Positions 38,173-49,952 of a stretch of 64,000 nt of DNA are shown one piece after another (the stretch's first letter is position 1; every line of letters begins with the position of its first letter). The stretch is from NCBI RefSeq assembly GCF_001858045.2, contig NC_031966.2:16285799-16349798 (forward strand), written 5' to 3'. The translations under genes were made by a program, and so were the position numbers. Under the pieces are notes generated by a model. The model was not told the DNA's origin and searched no databases. It saw only the letters and a program-made list of their open reading frames with translations. This DNA comes from Oreochromis niloticus. Lineage: Eukaryota; Chordata; Actinopteri; Cichliformes; Cichlidae.

Positions 38173-39394
38173 ATGGTGCCCAAACTAAATAAATTCTGAG
38201 GATAATGTGATTTGTAGGGTGTAGTTTCTCTTTCATTTCTGGTAATTAGTAAAGCTATAAAACTTTGAATGATATAAATTTACATTAGAGGCATGAAAAA
38301 GTGATAAAACCTGTACTTGGTGTTTTGTTGACTGGAATAAAAGAGCTGCATGCGTCTGAGATAGTTCTTAGATAATCCTTCCAGTGACCTTCAGTCTTTT
38401 CACATCTATTTTTGAAAGTAAAAGCTTATCAAATACTGCCAATTATTGTGACATTTACATCATTAATAAGTGGTCTTTGATATCCTACAAAATAAACGGC
38501 ATGCTATATATAATCTAAAGGTCCTATCAAAGAATTTTTTATGTCCCGCATGATTTATGTCTGTCTTTCTCAACAAACAATCCCAGAGCATTGAGCCATG
38601 GCGCAGTTCATTGCAGGTTTATTTTTTTAGCTCCCTTTGGAGAGATGTAATATTCCTAAAAACAGCCAGCAATTATTCCTGCGCTGTAAAAGTTTATAGT
38701 CTAACACATCCTTAATCACAGCGACAAGCAGTGCAGCTCGTAAAAACACAGTGTGCCCTCCTGTGCATAAAAAGAGCTGTTTTATATCAACATCCACAAT
38801 AAACAGACTTATGATCACACTTTCACAATATTTATCAACGCTCTGATTTAAAACCCCAGCCATTCGTCTGTGACATGCCTCAAAGCTGAAACAAATTATG
38901 GTCAGACGCAGGCGTGTATCAGCTAATGCAGGCATGAGGGCATTAGGGTATCGTTCACACAGTTACTGCTGGTCTCTGTGCAGCAAGAGCCTCCCGCTGT
39001 TGAGAAAATGACTCTTCCCCCATTTGTGTAGCCACATAACCACATCTTTCTAAAACACTACCGTATCAAATGATCCATCATCCCTTTATCTTCCAAGTGA
39101 GGAAATGGCTACCTCTGTGGAGAACACTGAATTGTTCTGTAGTTACCTGTTTGCACTTCAGCAGCTTTCGCCTTCTTGCTGGGTTTCCTGTTATTTCGCA
39201 TCTCTCGGATGATGCACTGAGCACAGAGACTGCTCACTCACACTCATTAGGTTTTTCATTATATCCATTTACACATACACATTACACTGATCAGCAAGCA
39301 TTTCGCTTTTGGGATTTTTACCTTACCATAAAAAATTTCACTTGCTGACGGCAAATCTGAAACCTGTTTTCGTCTAGCAGGTCAAGTTTTTTTA
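38173..39394. other. Non-coding stretch, nothing recognised
   Basis: No gene or transposon recognised. The 102-codon minus frame at 38627-38935 and the 92-codon plus frame at 39070-39348 show no domain. Confidence 0.5.
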
Positions 39395-39966
39395 GTTATC
39401 ATGCCCAAAGTACTGGACAAATAGGATGATTGGACAGAAAGCGAGATGCATGTCAAGTAAAATGTCCAGCCTAAAGCTTGAGTTATGCAGCAATGATCAG
39501 AAACACAGCCGAAAGTCCACTTTGGATGGCTCAAAAAACAAAATGAAGGTTTTTGAGGTTTTGGAGTGACCTAGTCAAAGTTCGGACTTAACTCCCGTTA
39601 ACGCTAAATAGGTCATTTAGTCTTTAAAATGCTGCGATGTGGCTGAATAAAAAATAATTCTGCAAAGAAGAGCAGCCCAAAATTCCTTGACAGAAATGTG
39701 AAAGACTCACTGCCAGTTACTGGACATTCTTGACTGCAGTACTTGTTGCCAAGGGGTTGCACAACCAGTTATTAGGCTTAGGGGGAATTACTTTTTGGCA
39801 CAGGTGGGTTGGGATACCTTTTTTGTCCTTAATAAATGAAATAACAATCAAAAAAACAAACAGCATTTTGTATATTAACATGTTTTGGATGGTCTGAACC
39901 ACAATGGTGTGACAAATATGCAAAAACTAAGAAATCAAGAGGGGTGCAAATGCTTCGCAGTACGGT
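39395..39966 (+). mobile_element. 3' half of a decayed Tc1-like transposon
   Basis: Plus-strand text follows the second half of a Tc1 transposase gene. A decayed QQ..D.KH segment is at about 39488-39510. Then come GGCTCAAAAAACAAAATGAA and TTTTGGAGTGACCTAGTCAA (the family's W-P-S-Q, here with a stop), the TCGGACTTAACTCC that corresponds to PDLNP, and AACCAGTTATTAG as the gene end near 39767. The region downstream ends in the inverted-repeat-like GAGGGGTGCAAATGCTTCGC near 39940-39959. The 5' half is missing and several stops occur, so it is an inactive truncated copy. Confidence 0.75.
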
Positions 39967-42900
39967 ATAACACATGAATCCCAGTTATTGCCACATGATC
40001 CTGATACCAAATCTATTTTCAGACATGATGCATGAAACCAAAGCTGCAATAAATAAATGGTGTTGTTTATTCAAACCTACATCATTAGCCAAGTATTAAG
40101 TAAACCTAAGAAAAAGGAACGCAGTTAAAGGTTACAGCCCTGCAAAAAAATGATGCACCTTCTTAAACATAAAGAAGAAGAAAAAGATTTAATTTGTGCT
40201 CCTTCTGGATGATGATGTGTATTAACACTTTGTATTTAACAAACCTTGAAGCACCAGTCAGCTATCACTGGCAGCTCTAGCCTAATTTTTTGACAAAATA
40301 AATCTTTCATCTTTCTAAATTATAGATGAGCTGTGCAGAGTGATGATGTGGATGTGTGCTGGGCAGCGCTGATTGAAGGACATCACAGATCAGCTAGTTA
40401 CTCCACTCTCTGGTATACAACTCTCCCCACTGTGCAATTATGCACCATTTCAGGTTTGGATGAGACTCTGTCTGAAATTAGCAACTAATGTCTTGCAGCT
40501 CAGGCTATAATGACAAAGTTCTGTTGTAAATGAGCAGGAACATACCTGAGGCAACAATGGAAAGCTAATTTATCATTTCTTGCCCATTGCCCACAGAGTG
40601 CACCTCTAAGCAATGACATATGTCATTTTGTCCCCAGTGCCAAATGATTTCACCGCTTGTCATCATGGGTGCTTGTTTGGAAGCTGCAAACAGATTCTAC
40701 AAGTGCAGCACATGTTGAATGTTGAGTAGTCAAAGTGTTTACCTAGAAACTGCTAACTGCAATTTGCAAACAACCTGCTATTTTGATGTTGTTTTGGTCT
40801 TAAAGTGGTGCTTAGAAATCTGAAAAGGCATTTCTCCATCCTGTTTTTCTGTGTGCAGTTATAGACAGAATCAGTCGGTAATGCTGTGGAAATGACTGTG
40901 CTTTGATTTGACAAGCATGTTGAAAGAAAGAAAGATTGAATGTTCAAAACAGGGATGATGATTAAAGATGATGGCGATAGCGATGATGATGATGATGATA
41001 ATAATAGCGAAGGTGATGATGAGAGTAATTACAGACTGTGGTGGCGGATGAGAAGAAAAGCAACTGTTGACATTTCAGAGTGAGCTGTCAGCAAAATTGA
41101 GTAAAGCTGATTTGATGCCCGTGGACAAGCCCTCAGCAGGAGGATCCAAACTGAAAGCCCCAGTGTTGCCGCCTCTCACAGAAAAAATGGGGGCAAGAAG
41201 AAAGGAACAATGACTGAGATGAAAAGAGTGGATTGAAGGAGAGATCACAAAGACTAAGAGTTTGAAGAAGAGATAAAAAAAAAAAACGGCGAGAAAAAGA
41301 AAAACACAGGCCAGCTAAGAAACAGAGCCACTCAGCCGAACACCACTGTGAAAACCGCTGCTCGGCCAAAATCCTCCCTTTTGATCCTATTCCACATATA
41401 TCATCCGTCTATGAAACTACACTCGCCGGGTATCCAAACCTCCACAACCACCACCACCATCATCCTCCCTTGAGACAACTTTTCCAAATCCCTGGATGCT
41501 GGGGTGAAGGATTGTACACCCCCACTGTCTGAGCTGTGATTATTTAGCTGGGGCTCTGCCATATCAAACCCTGGCCAGCTAAACATTCCCGAGAGGGAAA
41601 AGCAGAGCGGGGAAAAGAAAGAGAGATCTGCACCACCACCCACCTGTGCAGGGCAGAGATAGGAACAAACCAAATGGCACCCCACTGGATACTGCAATCT
41701 GCAAGTGGTCACCCCTCAAAGACACCATCACAGGGTTTTCATTTTTCCATAAATTGCAGTGCCGCAACCCCCCTAACTGAGATCAGGTAGTTTTTTCTGC
41801 TTCTGCAGCCTGCTCTAATCTCTCGGACAGGGTGGCCACCTGACTGTATAGGGACCATATGAGCTGCTTGAAGGAGAGCGTTTTTCATGCCCTTTGTGTG
41901 TCGAGGTTGATGAGGTCAACCAAGGTCCCGAGGACTGCAAGATGAGGAGTTTTCACAGAATTGGTTTGGAAGTGTGGAGTAGCTTTTAAGTTCACCTCTT
42001 ATCACTCATGTCTGTACACTGTAACACACTTAAAGACATAAAACTCGGAGGAAGGAACATTTTTCTTTACCCACATATTTAATAGACATTTTCAAAACTA
42101 CTTTCTTTCACCAAAATAGCTTCTTTCAGTCTGAATTGGAACTCTTTTAGTGTAACAATATTTTTCGGATAAAATACTGTTTTGGTCCAAATAAACAGTG
42201 CAAGTTCAGTTTAAATAAGACGGTGTTGTTTCATCCTCACAAAGTTGGAGATTACCAGTTTAATCCACAGAATGTGTAAAATAGATGGACATAGCCCCCA
42301 TAGTGTGGTCCAAGTCCTGCTGTGAAGCTTTAAGCTGAGAATTTCCACTGTCATCATGATATTTTGATGTTACGAGTGAATGTCAGATCTGCAGAAGACA
42401 CTTTTCCCTGATACAAGACCTGCCCTAAAACAAACCCTTATTTTTAAACTCGTTTTTAAATCTAATACTGTCTATTATTCACTTTAAACTAACGACTGAG
42501 AAATTAGATATCAGCAAAGTGTTTACTGAGGGTAGAAAGCAAGGAAGCCAAGGGATCCTTTGCAATCAAAGGATTCACCCCACGATGGCCATTAGCACAA
42601 CTCATTTGCAATGTGTCTCTTTGCGAGTCAGTTCAACTGGTTAGTGAGTAATCATATTCTCGTGAGATTCCTGTAAAAAAAACAAAAAAAACAGCAAGGT
42701 CGATGAGGGCCTGTGTCATTTTGCAGGTAAATCACCCTCCTGTAGAAGTTCATCGCACACAGTCCCAACAATTTTGGTCATGCTGCGGTCTCCAACCGCT
42801 GCTTTCCCCAGTGTGAATGGGGAATAAGGTATCCTTTGTTCCCATTATTGTAATAACAGCTCATTAGAGGTAGTAGAACTATTAAGAATGAAGCCAGGAG

Positions 42901-43497
42901 ACATTTTAAACCTAATACCACTTTAACTTCAATTGTTCACCTGACATTTGTTCATCTATTTGCTCTAATTACACAAAGTTAATTTTACCATGATTCATCA
43001 CCATGTGAATAAGGTTAAACCAGTAAGCTCACACGATGGTACATTCTGTATTACTTTCTATTCATGCTGACAGTTGGAAATAAATTCCCCGGTGCGTTAG
43101 CAGTGGGCAAGCACAGAAGAAGTAGCAGATGGAAAGTGCTTTGTTAACCAAGCAAAATAGCAGAAACCCTGGAAACACTACTCACGCTGAATTTAAATCT
43201 AATGAATGACACTTCATGACCTAACAAAATAATGCAGAACATGCTGTATCCAACATTACCTCCTGTGGCTCACAGCAAATTAGACTATTTGATCCGCTAA
43301 CACATCAAGTTGGTAGACCCAGCAAAGATTAGGGTTTTGTTTGGGTTTTTTTGCATTAAGCATCAAGTTTGTAATACTCGAGAAAATAAAAATGAGAATT
43401 GTGTTATTTCAATATGCGGTTTAAACATCTTCTCAGCATCAACAACATAATTATATCCTAGCTGTGTGCAATTTGCTGCTGCTGTAAATATTTTCAA
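39967..43497. other. Non-coding stretch with GAT-repeat and purine-rich segments
   Basis: No gene recognised. A GAT/GATGAT run lies at about 40980-41021, followed by a purine-rich stretch (41180-41330). The sequence at 41400-41850 is somewhat richer in GC, with a CCACCA run at 41444-41460. The stretch at 42560-42900 looks unique and might be conserved non-coding sequence. Confidence 0.45.
40981..41003. repeat. (GAT)n trinucleotide repeat
   Basis: GATGATGATGATGATGATAA run, preceded and followed by imperfect GATGGC/GGTGATGATGA units. Confidence 0.85.
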
Positions 43498-43622
43498 ACT
43501 GCTCATAGGGGATCCAAAGATTGTTGTGGCTTCCTCTCTAATATTGTAGGGTCTTTACCTTGTGATAATAAAGTGCCTTGAGATGCCTCGATATGAAATG
43601 GCCCTTGTGGACGAATAAACAT
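43498..43622 (+). repeat. Rex1-like LINE 3' tail, decayed
   Basis: CTGCTCATAGGGGATC, TAATATTGTAGGGTCTTTAC, ATAATAAAGTGCCTTGAGAT and TATGAAATGGC correspond in order to the better copy at 51631-51833. It directly precedes the left end of a Tc1-like element. Confidence 0.65.
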
Positions 43623-43631
43623 AAGAATGTA

Positions 43632-45125
43632 CGCTACTGTGCAAAAGTCTTGAGCTGTTCCTCATTTCTTTATATTGCATTGACACCCCCCCCCCCAAAA
43701 ACAACAAAAAAACCCAACAACTTTCTAGTACTATTTAAGTGGTTTTGAGCAAAGTTTCTCCAGCCTTTCTGAAGGGCTTTCAAAGGTTTTTCAGGACGAT
43801 TGCTGCCCTTCTACTTATTTTTAGTTCACTCTTTGTATATTTCCATTTTTGAGAGGGTTTCTTTTTTGCTTGTTTTTTAAGCTACTTAACACTGACCTAT
43901 GAATCATTCAAGCATAAAATAAATTCACCTAACTCAAGAAATGAACCAGTGTTGTCTCTATATACATGCTCTGCATAGAGGCAATTTTAGTTTATTATTA
44001 ATAAATCACAAAAAACAACTGAAATTGAACAAGTGGAAGACAAAAGAAAAGGCAGGCCTAACAATCTATGTACAGGATCTAAAAGTGATGCAGAAATGAC
44101 CTGACAAAAGCCCTGTGAGATGCATGTGACCCTTTGGGCATGTCCATGCTAATACGTTTTTGTTTGAAAACGCATCTCTTTCTCCGTTTTGGCCTCCCGT
44201 CCACACTGAGACGGCGTTTTTGGTCAAGGAAAATTGAGCTTTTTGAAAACGCTGTTTTCACGTCACAGTGTGGACTGCATAAACAGAGACTTTCGGGAAC
44301 GATGACACATTTTAGTCATATAATGCAGTCATGTGACCAATTAAACTAAGACAGTGGTGGGCATTATACAGCAGTTGTTTTGTTTCCTCTCAATTTTGAC
44401 AGCCCCATTAAAGATTAATATCAGTTTGTAAATGCTCCAGATAGATTTTCTTCAAATTCTTTAATTCTCACTCACCTTTGCAACTTTGTACTTTTGTGTT
44501 ACTCGCAGCAACAACTCCATCTCATTGATAGTGCATTTAAAAAACTCGGTGCTTTTCCTCAACATTTTGCCGCACTGTTTCCAAGAGCCGGAAAGTAAAT
44601 AAACGGCAGACAGAAATGATGCAGGTTGAATTGTCTTATGTTTAATACAGGAATACAGGAACGTAAGTGTTTTCAGTCATTTTCAAATTTATCTAGATTA
44701 GTGTAGACCTAGCCTTTGACTTGACCCATCTATAGTTTGCTGAAGCCTCATCAGAAAGTCGAAGGGTGTCGCTTTTTTAAGAGGGAAAATGGGGAGAAAA
44801 GGCTGAGGTATGCAAAAATACACAAGAACCGGATCTCAAGAGGTCTTATCAAGTGATAAATCCAGATTTGAATTTTTTGTTCATTCAGTATGGTCACCGT
44901 CAGTATATACAGAGGTGGTCAGAAGTACAAAACTAACTGTCTACAGTCATCTGTAAAACATAGTGGAGGCTCGTTGAAATCAGTTATTTTAAGTCTTTAG
45001 ATCTTGTCAAAATTGATGCATTTATGAATTCAGAAAAGTATCATCAGAATGCAATGCCAGAATGACAATCTTAAACACACTGCCAGTGCAGTAAAAGCAA
45101 ACATATGGATCAAAATTGACTTCCA
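43632..45125 (+). mobile_element. Tc1-like transposon remnant, split by a MITE
   Basis: The left tip after TA reads CGCTACTGTGCAAAAGTCTT, a known fish Tc1-like terminus. Plus-strand coding remnants follow. Basic residues of the DNA-binding linker lie near 44031-44060. Past the inserted MITE, LRYAKIHKN is at about 44795-44830, SSDKSRFEFF at about 44852-44880 (the first catalytic-Asp region, with a frameshift just before it), KHSGGS at about 44958-44975 and QNDNLKHTASAVKA at about 45057-45100 (second catalytic-Asp region). The part with the catalytic glutamate and the right inverted repeat were not found, so the 3' end is lost or unrecognisable. The element is dead. Confidence 0.65.
44136..44714. 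mobile_element. MITE, 579 bp, inserted into the Tc1 remnant
   Basis: The left end GGGCATGTCCATGCTAATAC and the reverse of the right end (GGCTAGGTCTACACTAATCT) form imperfect inverted repeats that continue into TTTGAAAA. TTT is found outside both ends (44133-44135 and 44715-44717), compatible with a 3-bp target duplication. The ends starting GG and the 3-bp duplication would fit a PIF/Harbinger-type element, but that is inference. The body contains GCCTCCCGTCCACACTGAGA and CACAGTGTGGACTG, an internal inverted pair. No transposase. Confidence 0.65.
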
Positions 45126-47052
45126 AGCTTGTTAGGATTACACAGTCTCTGTTTTTGCCTTTTGTTCTCCATTTCCATGTAAGTTTTCATGTTTCAATAG
45201 AGTAGCTGTGATTTTACACCACAGACTATTTGTATTAACGAAAAGGTTGCACATAGTTCAGTGAAATCAAGTTACCGTAACAAAACTGGCAGTTGACACA
45301 TTGTTACACTGTTACTCGACATCCTATAGTAATTTCAACTTTATAAGGCAGAGAAATCTCATCCATCTGAAGGTTCCCAGGTCAAATGCTATTATCAGAC
45401 AAAGTGAAATTATCTCACAACTCATTCAGAGTTTGTCATGTGTTGATGAAAGGCTGAAATAAGGATCTGTTAATTAAAAAAAAAATGGAAATGAACTTGC
45501 TTGGAAACTATGAGATCAATATGAGCATCATTAGCAAAGGGCTGTCATTTTTTAACTGTTTTTCACACCTGCTAGCATGACAGGAAGTTTACAAGAAGCT
45601 GAAAACATAAAGTTTAGAGCAAAGTAATATGTGTAAATCGTCCTGTGCCTCACCAGGCATCACACCAATATTTACAGATTCTTCCCCAGACTTTATTCTG
45701 TCACATCTCATCAAATCACAGCATCTGTGAGACTTTTGCATCTCACAGTTGTCTGAAAAGTGTCTGCAAAGCTCTTGAAAGAATAATCAGTTCTGACACT
45801 GACACCCAAAAAGGCCTGACAGCATTTCCGTCTGATATATCAACGACACATTGGCAGAAGTGGATAAACGTTGATTCAACCACCGATCACCGGCAGTTAT
45901 CTCATTCCTGCCTGTCATTCCTGTTGTTCAAGGCAGGCCACTCTGCAGTAACAGCCTGTGTTTAACCTCATCGGACGATCGAATTCTCCTCATTCACAGC
46001 ACTTGAAGTGGCCTCCTGGTGCCCAGAGGGATCAATACAAGAAGCATTACATCTAATCAAACACTGATTACTTTCTCAGCGTTGATTGCAATTGGCTGGC
46101 ATGTCACTTGTTATTGTAAAGCGTGTTTAGTTTCTATAGATTCAAATGATCAAACAATGGAAGCTGACATTTTTTTCCTCAGAAGAATCAGTCACTGTCA
46201 CCGAGACAAATTACACGCAAGGTCACAACCCAGAGCTACTTGTTCGTTAAAATTAACAAGATTAGTGCTGGGTTTTTGTCAGCTGCTTGTTCGCATAGTT
46301 TAAATCTTGTTCCACCGTTGTACATTAATGTGCAGTTCCAGCTGGAGCAATTAATTAACAGTGGGGGATTTGTCACTTTTCACAGTGTGACATAAAAGCT
46401 AGGATTTTTTTAAATGTATCAGCTAAACAACCCTCTCACCATCAAGGCTGCAGATTTTTGAAGCCCGTCTTTAAAGAAGTCATACCATAAAGATCAAGAC
46501 TGCAACCTTGCTAACATATTCATATGGTGTTTCATGTTTCATGAGCATTCTCTCTTTGAACGTGCTGTGTACCAGTGACAGTCTCAAAATCATGAATTCA
46601 GACAGCCAGGCTTTCATACATAAGAAAGTAATTCCATCAACTTGAAGGCAGGGCTAACTTGCCAGGGCAGCAACACATTACTAGTCGTTTCATATGTTCA
46701 ATTGAAACACAAGTGCCAGTTATTATTGGCCATTGATATTCAGTGGGAACTGTTTCACTTATTCAAAGACTGACCCTAAACCTCTCTCAAATGATGCCAC
46801 CTTTACCTGGCAGAGTTTTCACTTGTCATTCTTGCACACAACGTTTTGATTGGCTTTGCCCATTTCTCTTGTTTTTTAGCCTCTTATATCATGGTCTTTC
46901 ATGATTTTCTCATTATGAAATCTAGCAGTTAGTGGCATGTTTTTGTGTTGTTTTACTTTTTATTCCTGTTTCTTTTTTTTAATTGCAGGTGGCTATACTG
47001 TGATTTTTATTGTATTACTGATATTTAATGGTATGAGAGCAAGAAAAGAATA
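45126..47052. other. Non-coding stretch, no recognised repeat
   Basis: No gene or named repeat recognised. 45640-46320 is unusually free of simple sequence and repeats and has homeodomain-like ATTGCAATTGG and TTAATTAA motifs, so it is a candidate conserved non-coding region. The frames at 45645-45965 and 46019-46303 lack recognisable domains. Confidence 0.45.
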
Positions 47053-47342
47053 CATCCCATATGGAAAAGAAATAGAAAAAACTTATAAAAGACTTGCATA
47101 AGATGTGGCCTACTTCATATAGTGAATCCTATAAGGCTTATATGATTTACTCATGAAAGTGGCCACTTTCTCATTACTTTCATATATTGTTTTAGTAAGT
47201 ATCCAAAACATAGAAGTTTCATTTATATAATTTTTCAAGGGCTCTTACATCTGTTTTCACTCTTGTATGCTTTTCATACAAGTTTCACACAAGACAGATA
47301 CAAACTTTATAAGATTCATATATATCTTTTCCATATGGGATA
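47053..47342. mobile_element. TIR-bearing MITE, about 290 bp
   Basis: CATCCCATATGGAAAAGA at the left and its inverse TCTTTTCCATATGGGATA at the right form inverted repeats of roughly 40 bp, continuing through CTTATAAA. TA lies outside both ends (47051-47052 and 47343-47344), compatible with a Tc1/mariner-type target duplication. The interior is AT-rich and non-coding. The family is not one I can name. Confidence 0.75.
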
Positions 47343-47344
47343 TA

Positions 47345-48138
47345 ACATTCCAATACTTACAAAACTGACATTAGGTCCATAACTAAAAATATGTGCCTTG
47401 TTGTAAGATCACATTGTAATGCTTATAGAACAACAACAACAAAAACAACATCTGAATGAAGCTGTGTGTCGAAGAATCTACATTTCTTACTGAGGAAAAG
47501 AAACTGAGTAACACAAAGACTTTGTGTCATGGAGCATGGAATTAGATTATAAATAAAGTGACAAAATCCAAATGTGTACACAACCAGAGACACACAAGGA
47601 AGGGAACACACAAGAGAAACAACAAAAGGAAAAACAACACTGTGTATACACAAAAGGGTAATCAGGAAATAGAAAAAAAACAGGGTAACAAGGTGCAGGT
47701 AAAGATAATCAAAGACACACACTAGAGACACTAGTCACTATCAAAAATAAAACAGGTCTAACTCAATGTGGAAATGTATACACATGAATGAAGTGAACAT
47801 AGTAGAGCTGACAAAAGGGAATGGGACAGGAAACACAGGAGGAATAAAATAAACTCAGCAAGCATAAAAAAAAGAAAAAAAAGAAACAGAACTGTGAAAC
47901 TTTAGTTGCTATTAAAAAAGAAAAAAGAAAGACGCCCCTATCTACACAGAAGTCCAAGGAATCTTCCAGGAATTAAATTATTTTCCAGAGCACTGAAGGT
48001 CAGTAGGCAGTAATACCATATGTGTTGATCTCTAATATTGAACATAACCTGCTCCAGAGCGGGTCAGGGCTGAAGCATAGTTACCATGGCAATGGACCCC
48101 AGTTAGAAATGAACTCCCTTCATAATACTGAAAACCCA
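47345..48138. other. Purine-rich, A-rich non-coding stretch
   Basis: Most of 47420-47960 is A-rich on the plus strand (AACAACAACA, GAAACAACAAAAGG, AAAAAGAAAAAAAAG). The mirrored minus-strand frames are strongly hydrophobic only because of the T/C-rich composition. A similar A-rich vocabulary (AATAAAACAGG) occurs at 51880-52320, which hints at a shared repeat but is not conclusive. Confidence 0.45.
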
Positions 48139-48146
48139 GCGTTAAC

Positions 48147-49944
48147 CAGTGTTGGGTAAGTTACTTTAAATTAGTAACTTAGTTACATTACTAGTTACTT
48201 CTCTAAAAAAGTAACTCAGTTACTTCAAGTTACTCGTTACTTTCAAAGTAACTAGTTACTAGGGAAAGTAACTTTGGTTTTACTCAGAATTCTCTTGTTA
48301 ATGTGTTGCTTCCGTAACTGGATACCCAGCCAGATTGCCAGTCTTCTAGCTTGCTTACTTGCCACAAGTGCACTGTGCCACCTACCAATAGAAAGGAAAA
48401 AATAATGTGCACATTTCCACGAGAGAAATCCCACGCCTGGACCATCGTTGACCGCCGCCATGATTCTAGCCTACTTTTTACATCCAACACAAAAACTGCA
48501 GTCGTGATGCTTTTGATTGTACTCAGAACTCAGAAATTCTGCCTTCTGAATAGGAAGATGTAGGTAATACCAGACTGCAGATGAGCTGCATCCAGGGCTG
48601 GACTGGGACAAAAAAATCATCCCGGGCATTTTGACTAGAGACCGGCCCACCATTATAGGAAAAATCATAAAGCCTTTGAATGAAAATAACTGTTCTGATG
48701 GTATATATGTATCAATCTATTAATTGTTTGTTGCAAGACTCAGATAATTATTTTTTTTAAAAGCGAGACATTTTAAATGAGAATAATAAAGAAAAGTATT
48801 TCCTTGTCCCCCCCTTTCCCTGTTAATGCCCTACTTGGCCCCCTGGCAACACTTTACTAGACCCGCCCCTGCACAGTTACCAGCTGTCAGCTACTTAGAA
48901 AAGGATCCTGGTGTTATTTGTCTCTCAGAAACAGTTCATAACTTCTCTTCAACTCATTCATGTCACCTAAAAGGTAAACCTGTTTCTCCATCACCTGTTC
49001 AGCTCTGATGATTCAGTAAGGACATCTCCTGGTTTCATCTGCATGTTTCCCTCTCACCAGATAACCAAACCGATATCATGACCAGCAGCTTTTACAGCTG
49101 TGGCTCCAGCAAACATCAGCTGATACTAGAAATTAATATTAAATAAATTCTAACAACAGCTGATCAAGCTTAAACGTGCTGCTGTTGTTTAACGCGACAT
49201 CCGCTGGTTTCCTCTTTCTGGCGCAAAGTGGGCGATAAATAAACAAGAGAGAAAAGCCGATCAGCTGATCATTGATCAGTTTCGTGATTGAAGTAGAAAC
49301 AGGAGAGGAGAGAATGAGAGAAGAAGAGGCAGCTGTGCAGCTTCAGCTTTGTGTCTTTTTCATTGTAGCTGAAGCTGTGTTCCTTTTCACCTCAGTACGA
49401 AACGCGTAATATTTTCTCTGAATACCAGACGATTCTGTTTTTTAGGGGACGGTTGGCAACTCTAATAATTAACCGTATGAACAAAATAAAGTTCAACATC
49501 AGTAACATAGCACCCACCCAGCTGTATAGAAACTCCATCATGCTAGCTAGCACGCAGTACGAAAATGTCAGCATACCGAAAATAAACTCCACCTAAACTT
49601 GGTTTATATCTGACTGATAGACTGCAGGTCATAACTTCTTACCTGAAGTTCAGTTCACCTGACACGCGGACCGGCGGCCGGTTCGGGTCTTTCCTCTTGC
49701 CTCCCTTTTCCTTCATCCACCTGCTGGCCTCTACGGAAGCGTCCACCACTTGCTAATGTTATTGAATCTGTGGAAGCTCCGCGATATCCACCACACGAAG
49801 TAACGAGTAACGAGCCTATCTAAATCCCAGTAACGAGTAACGCGTTCCTGGTTTTGGCATAATAACTAGTTACCGTGCTCGTTACCACAATAATAACGTA
49901 GTTACTGTAACGCGTTACTTAATAACGCGTTAGTCCCAACACTG
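48147..49944. mobile_element. hAT-type non-autonomous element, 1798 bp, with 8-bp TSD
   Basis: The element starts CAGTGTTGGG and ends CCCAACACTG. GCGTTAAC occurs directly outside both ends (48139-48146 and 49945-49952), a perfect 8-bp duplication. Both subterminal regions are packed with GTAACT/GTAACG units (48156-48280 and 49798-49935), typical of transposase-binding subterminal repeats. No transposase or BED/dimerisation motif is seen; the longest frame inside (49392-49592, minus, 66 codons) is hydrophobic and unrecognised. The interior also carries fragments of other dispersed repeats (48590-48880). Confidence 0.93.
48590..48880. repeat. Other dispersed-repeat fragments inside the hAT element
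   Basis: CCAGGGCTGGACTGGGACAA, ATTTTGACTAGAGACCGGCC and, further right, CTTTACTAGACCCGCCCCTG are phrases of separate fish repeats. Their presence suggests that the hAT element is composite. Boundaries are approximate. Confidence 0.5.
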
Positions 49945-49952
49945 GCGTTAAC

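Noticed and set aside
41133..41767. Minus-strand frames in a GC-richer segment, considered as an exon or promoter
   Set aside because: Frames overlap in conflicting phases, with purine-run translations and no splice or promoter pattern convincing enough.
45126..45400. Right inverted repeat of the Tc1 remnant that starts at 43632
   Set aside because: The inverse of the left tip was searched for by eye beyond 45125 and not found, so the element is reported as lacking its 3' end.
47423..47957. Hydrophobic minus-strand frames resembling membrane proteins
   Set aside because: The hydrophobicity comes from T/C-rich composition of an A-rich repeat read in reverse; no family motif.
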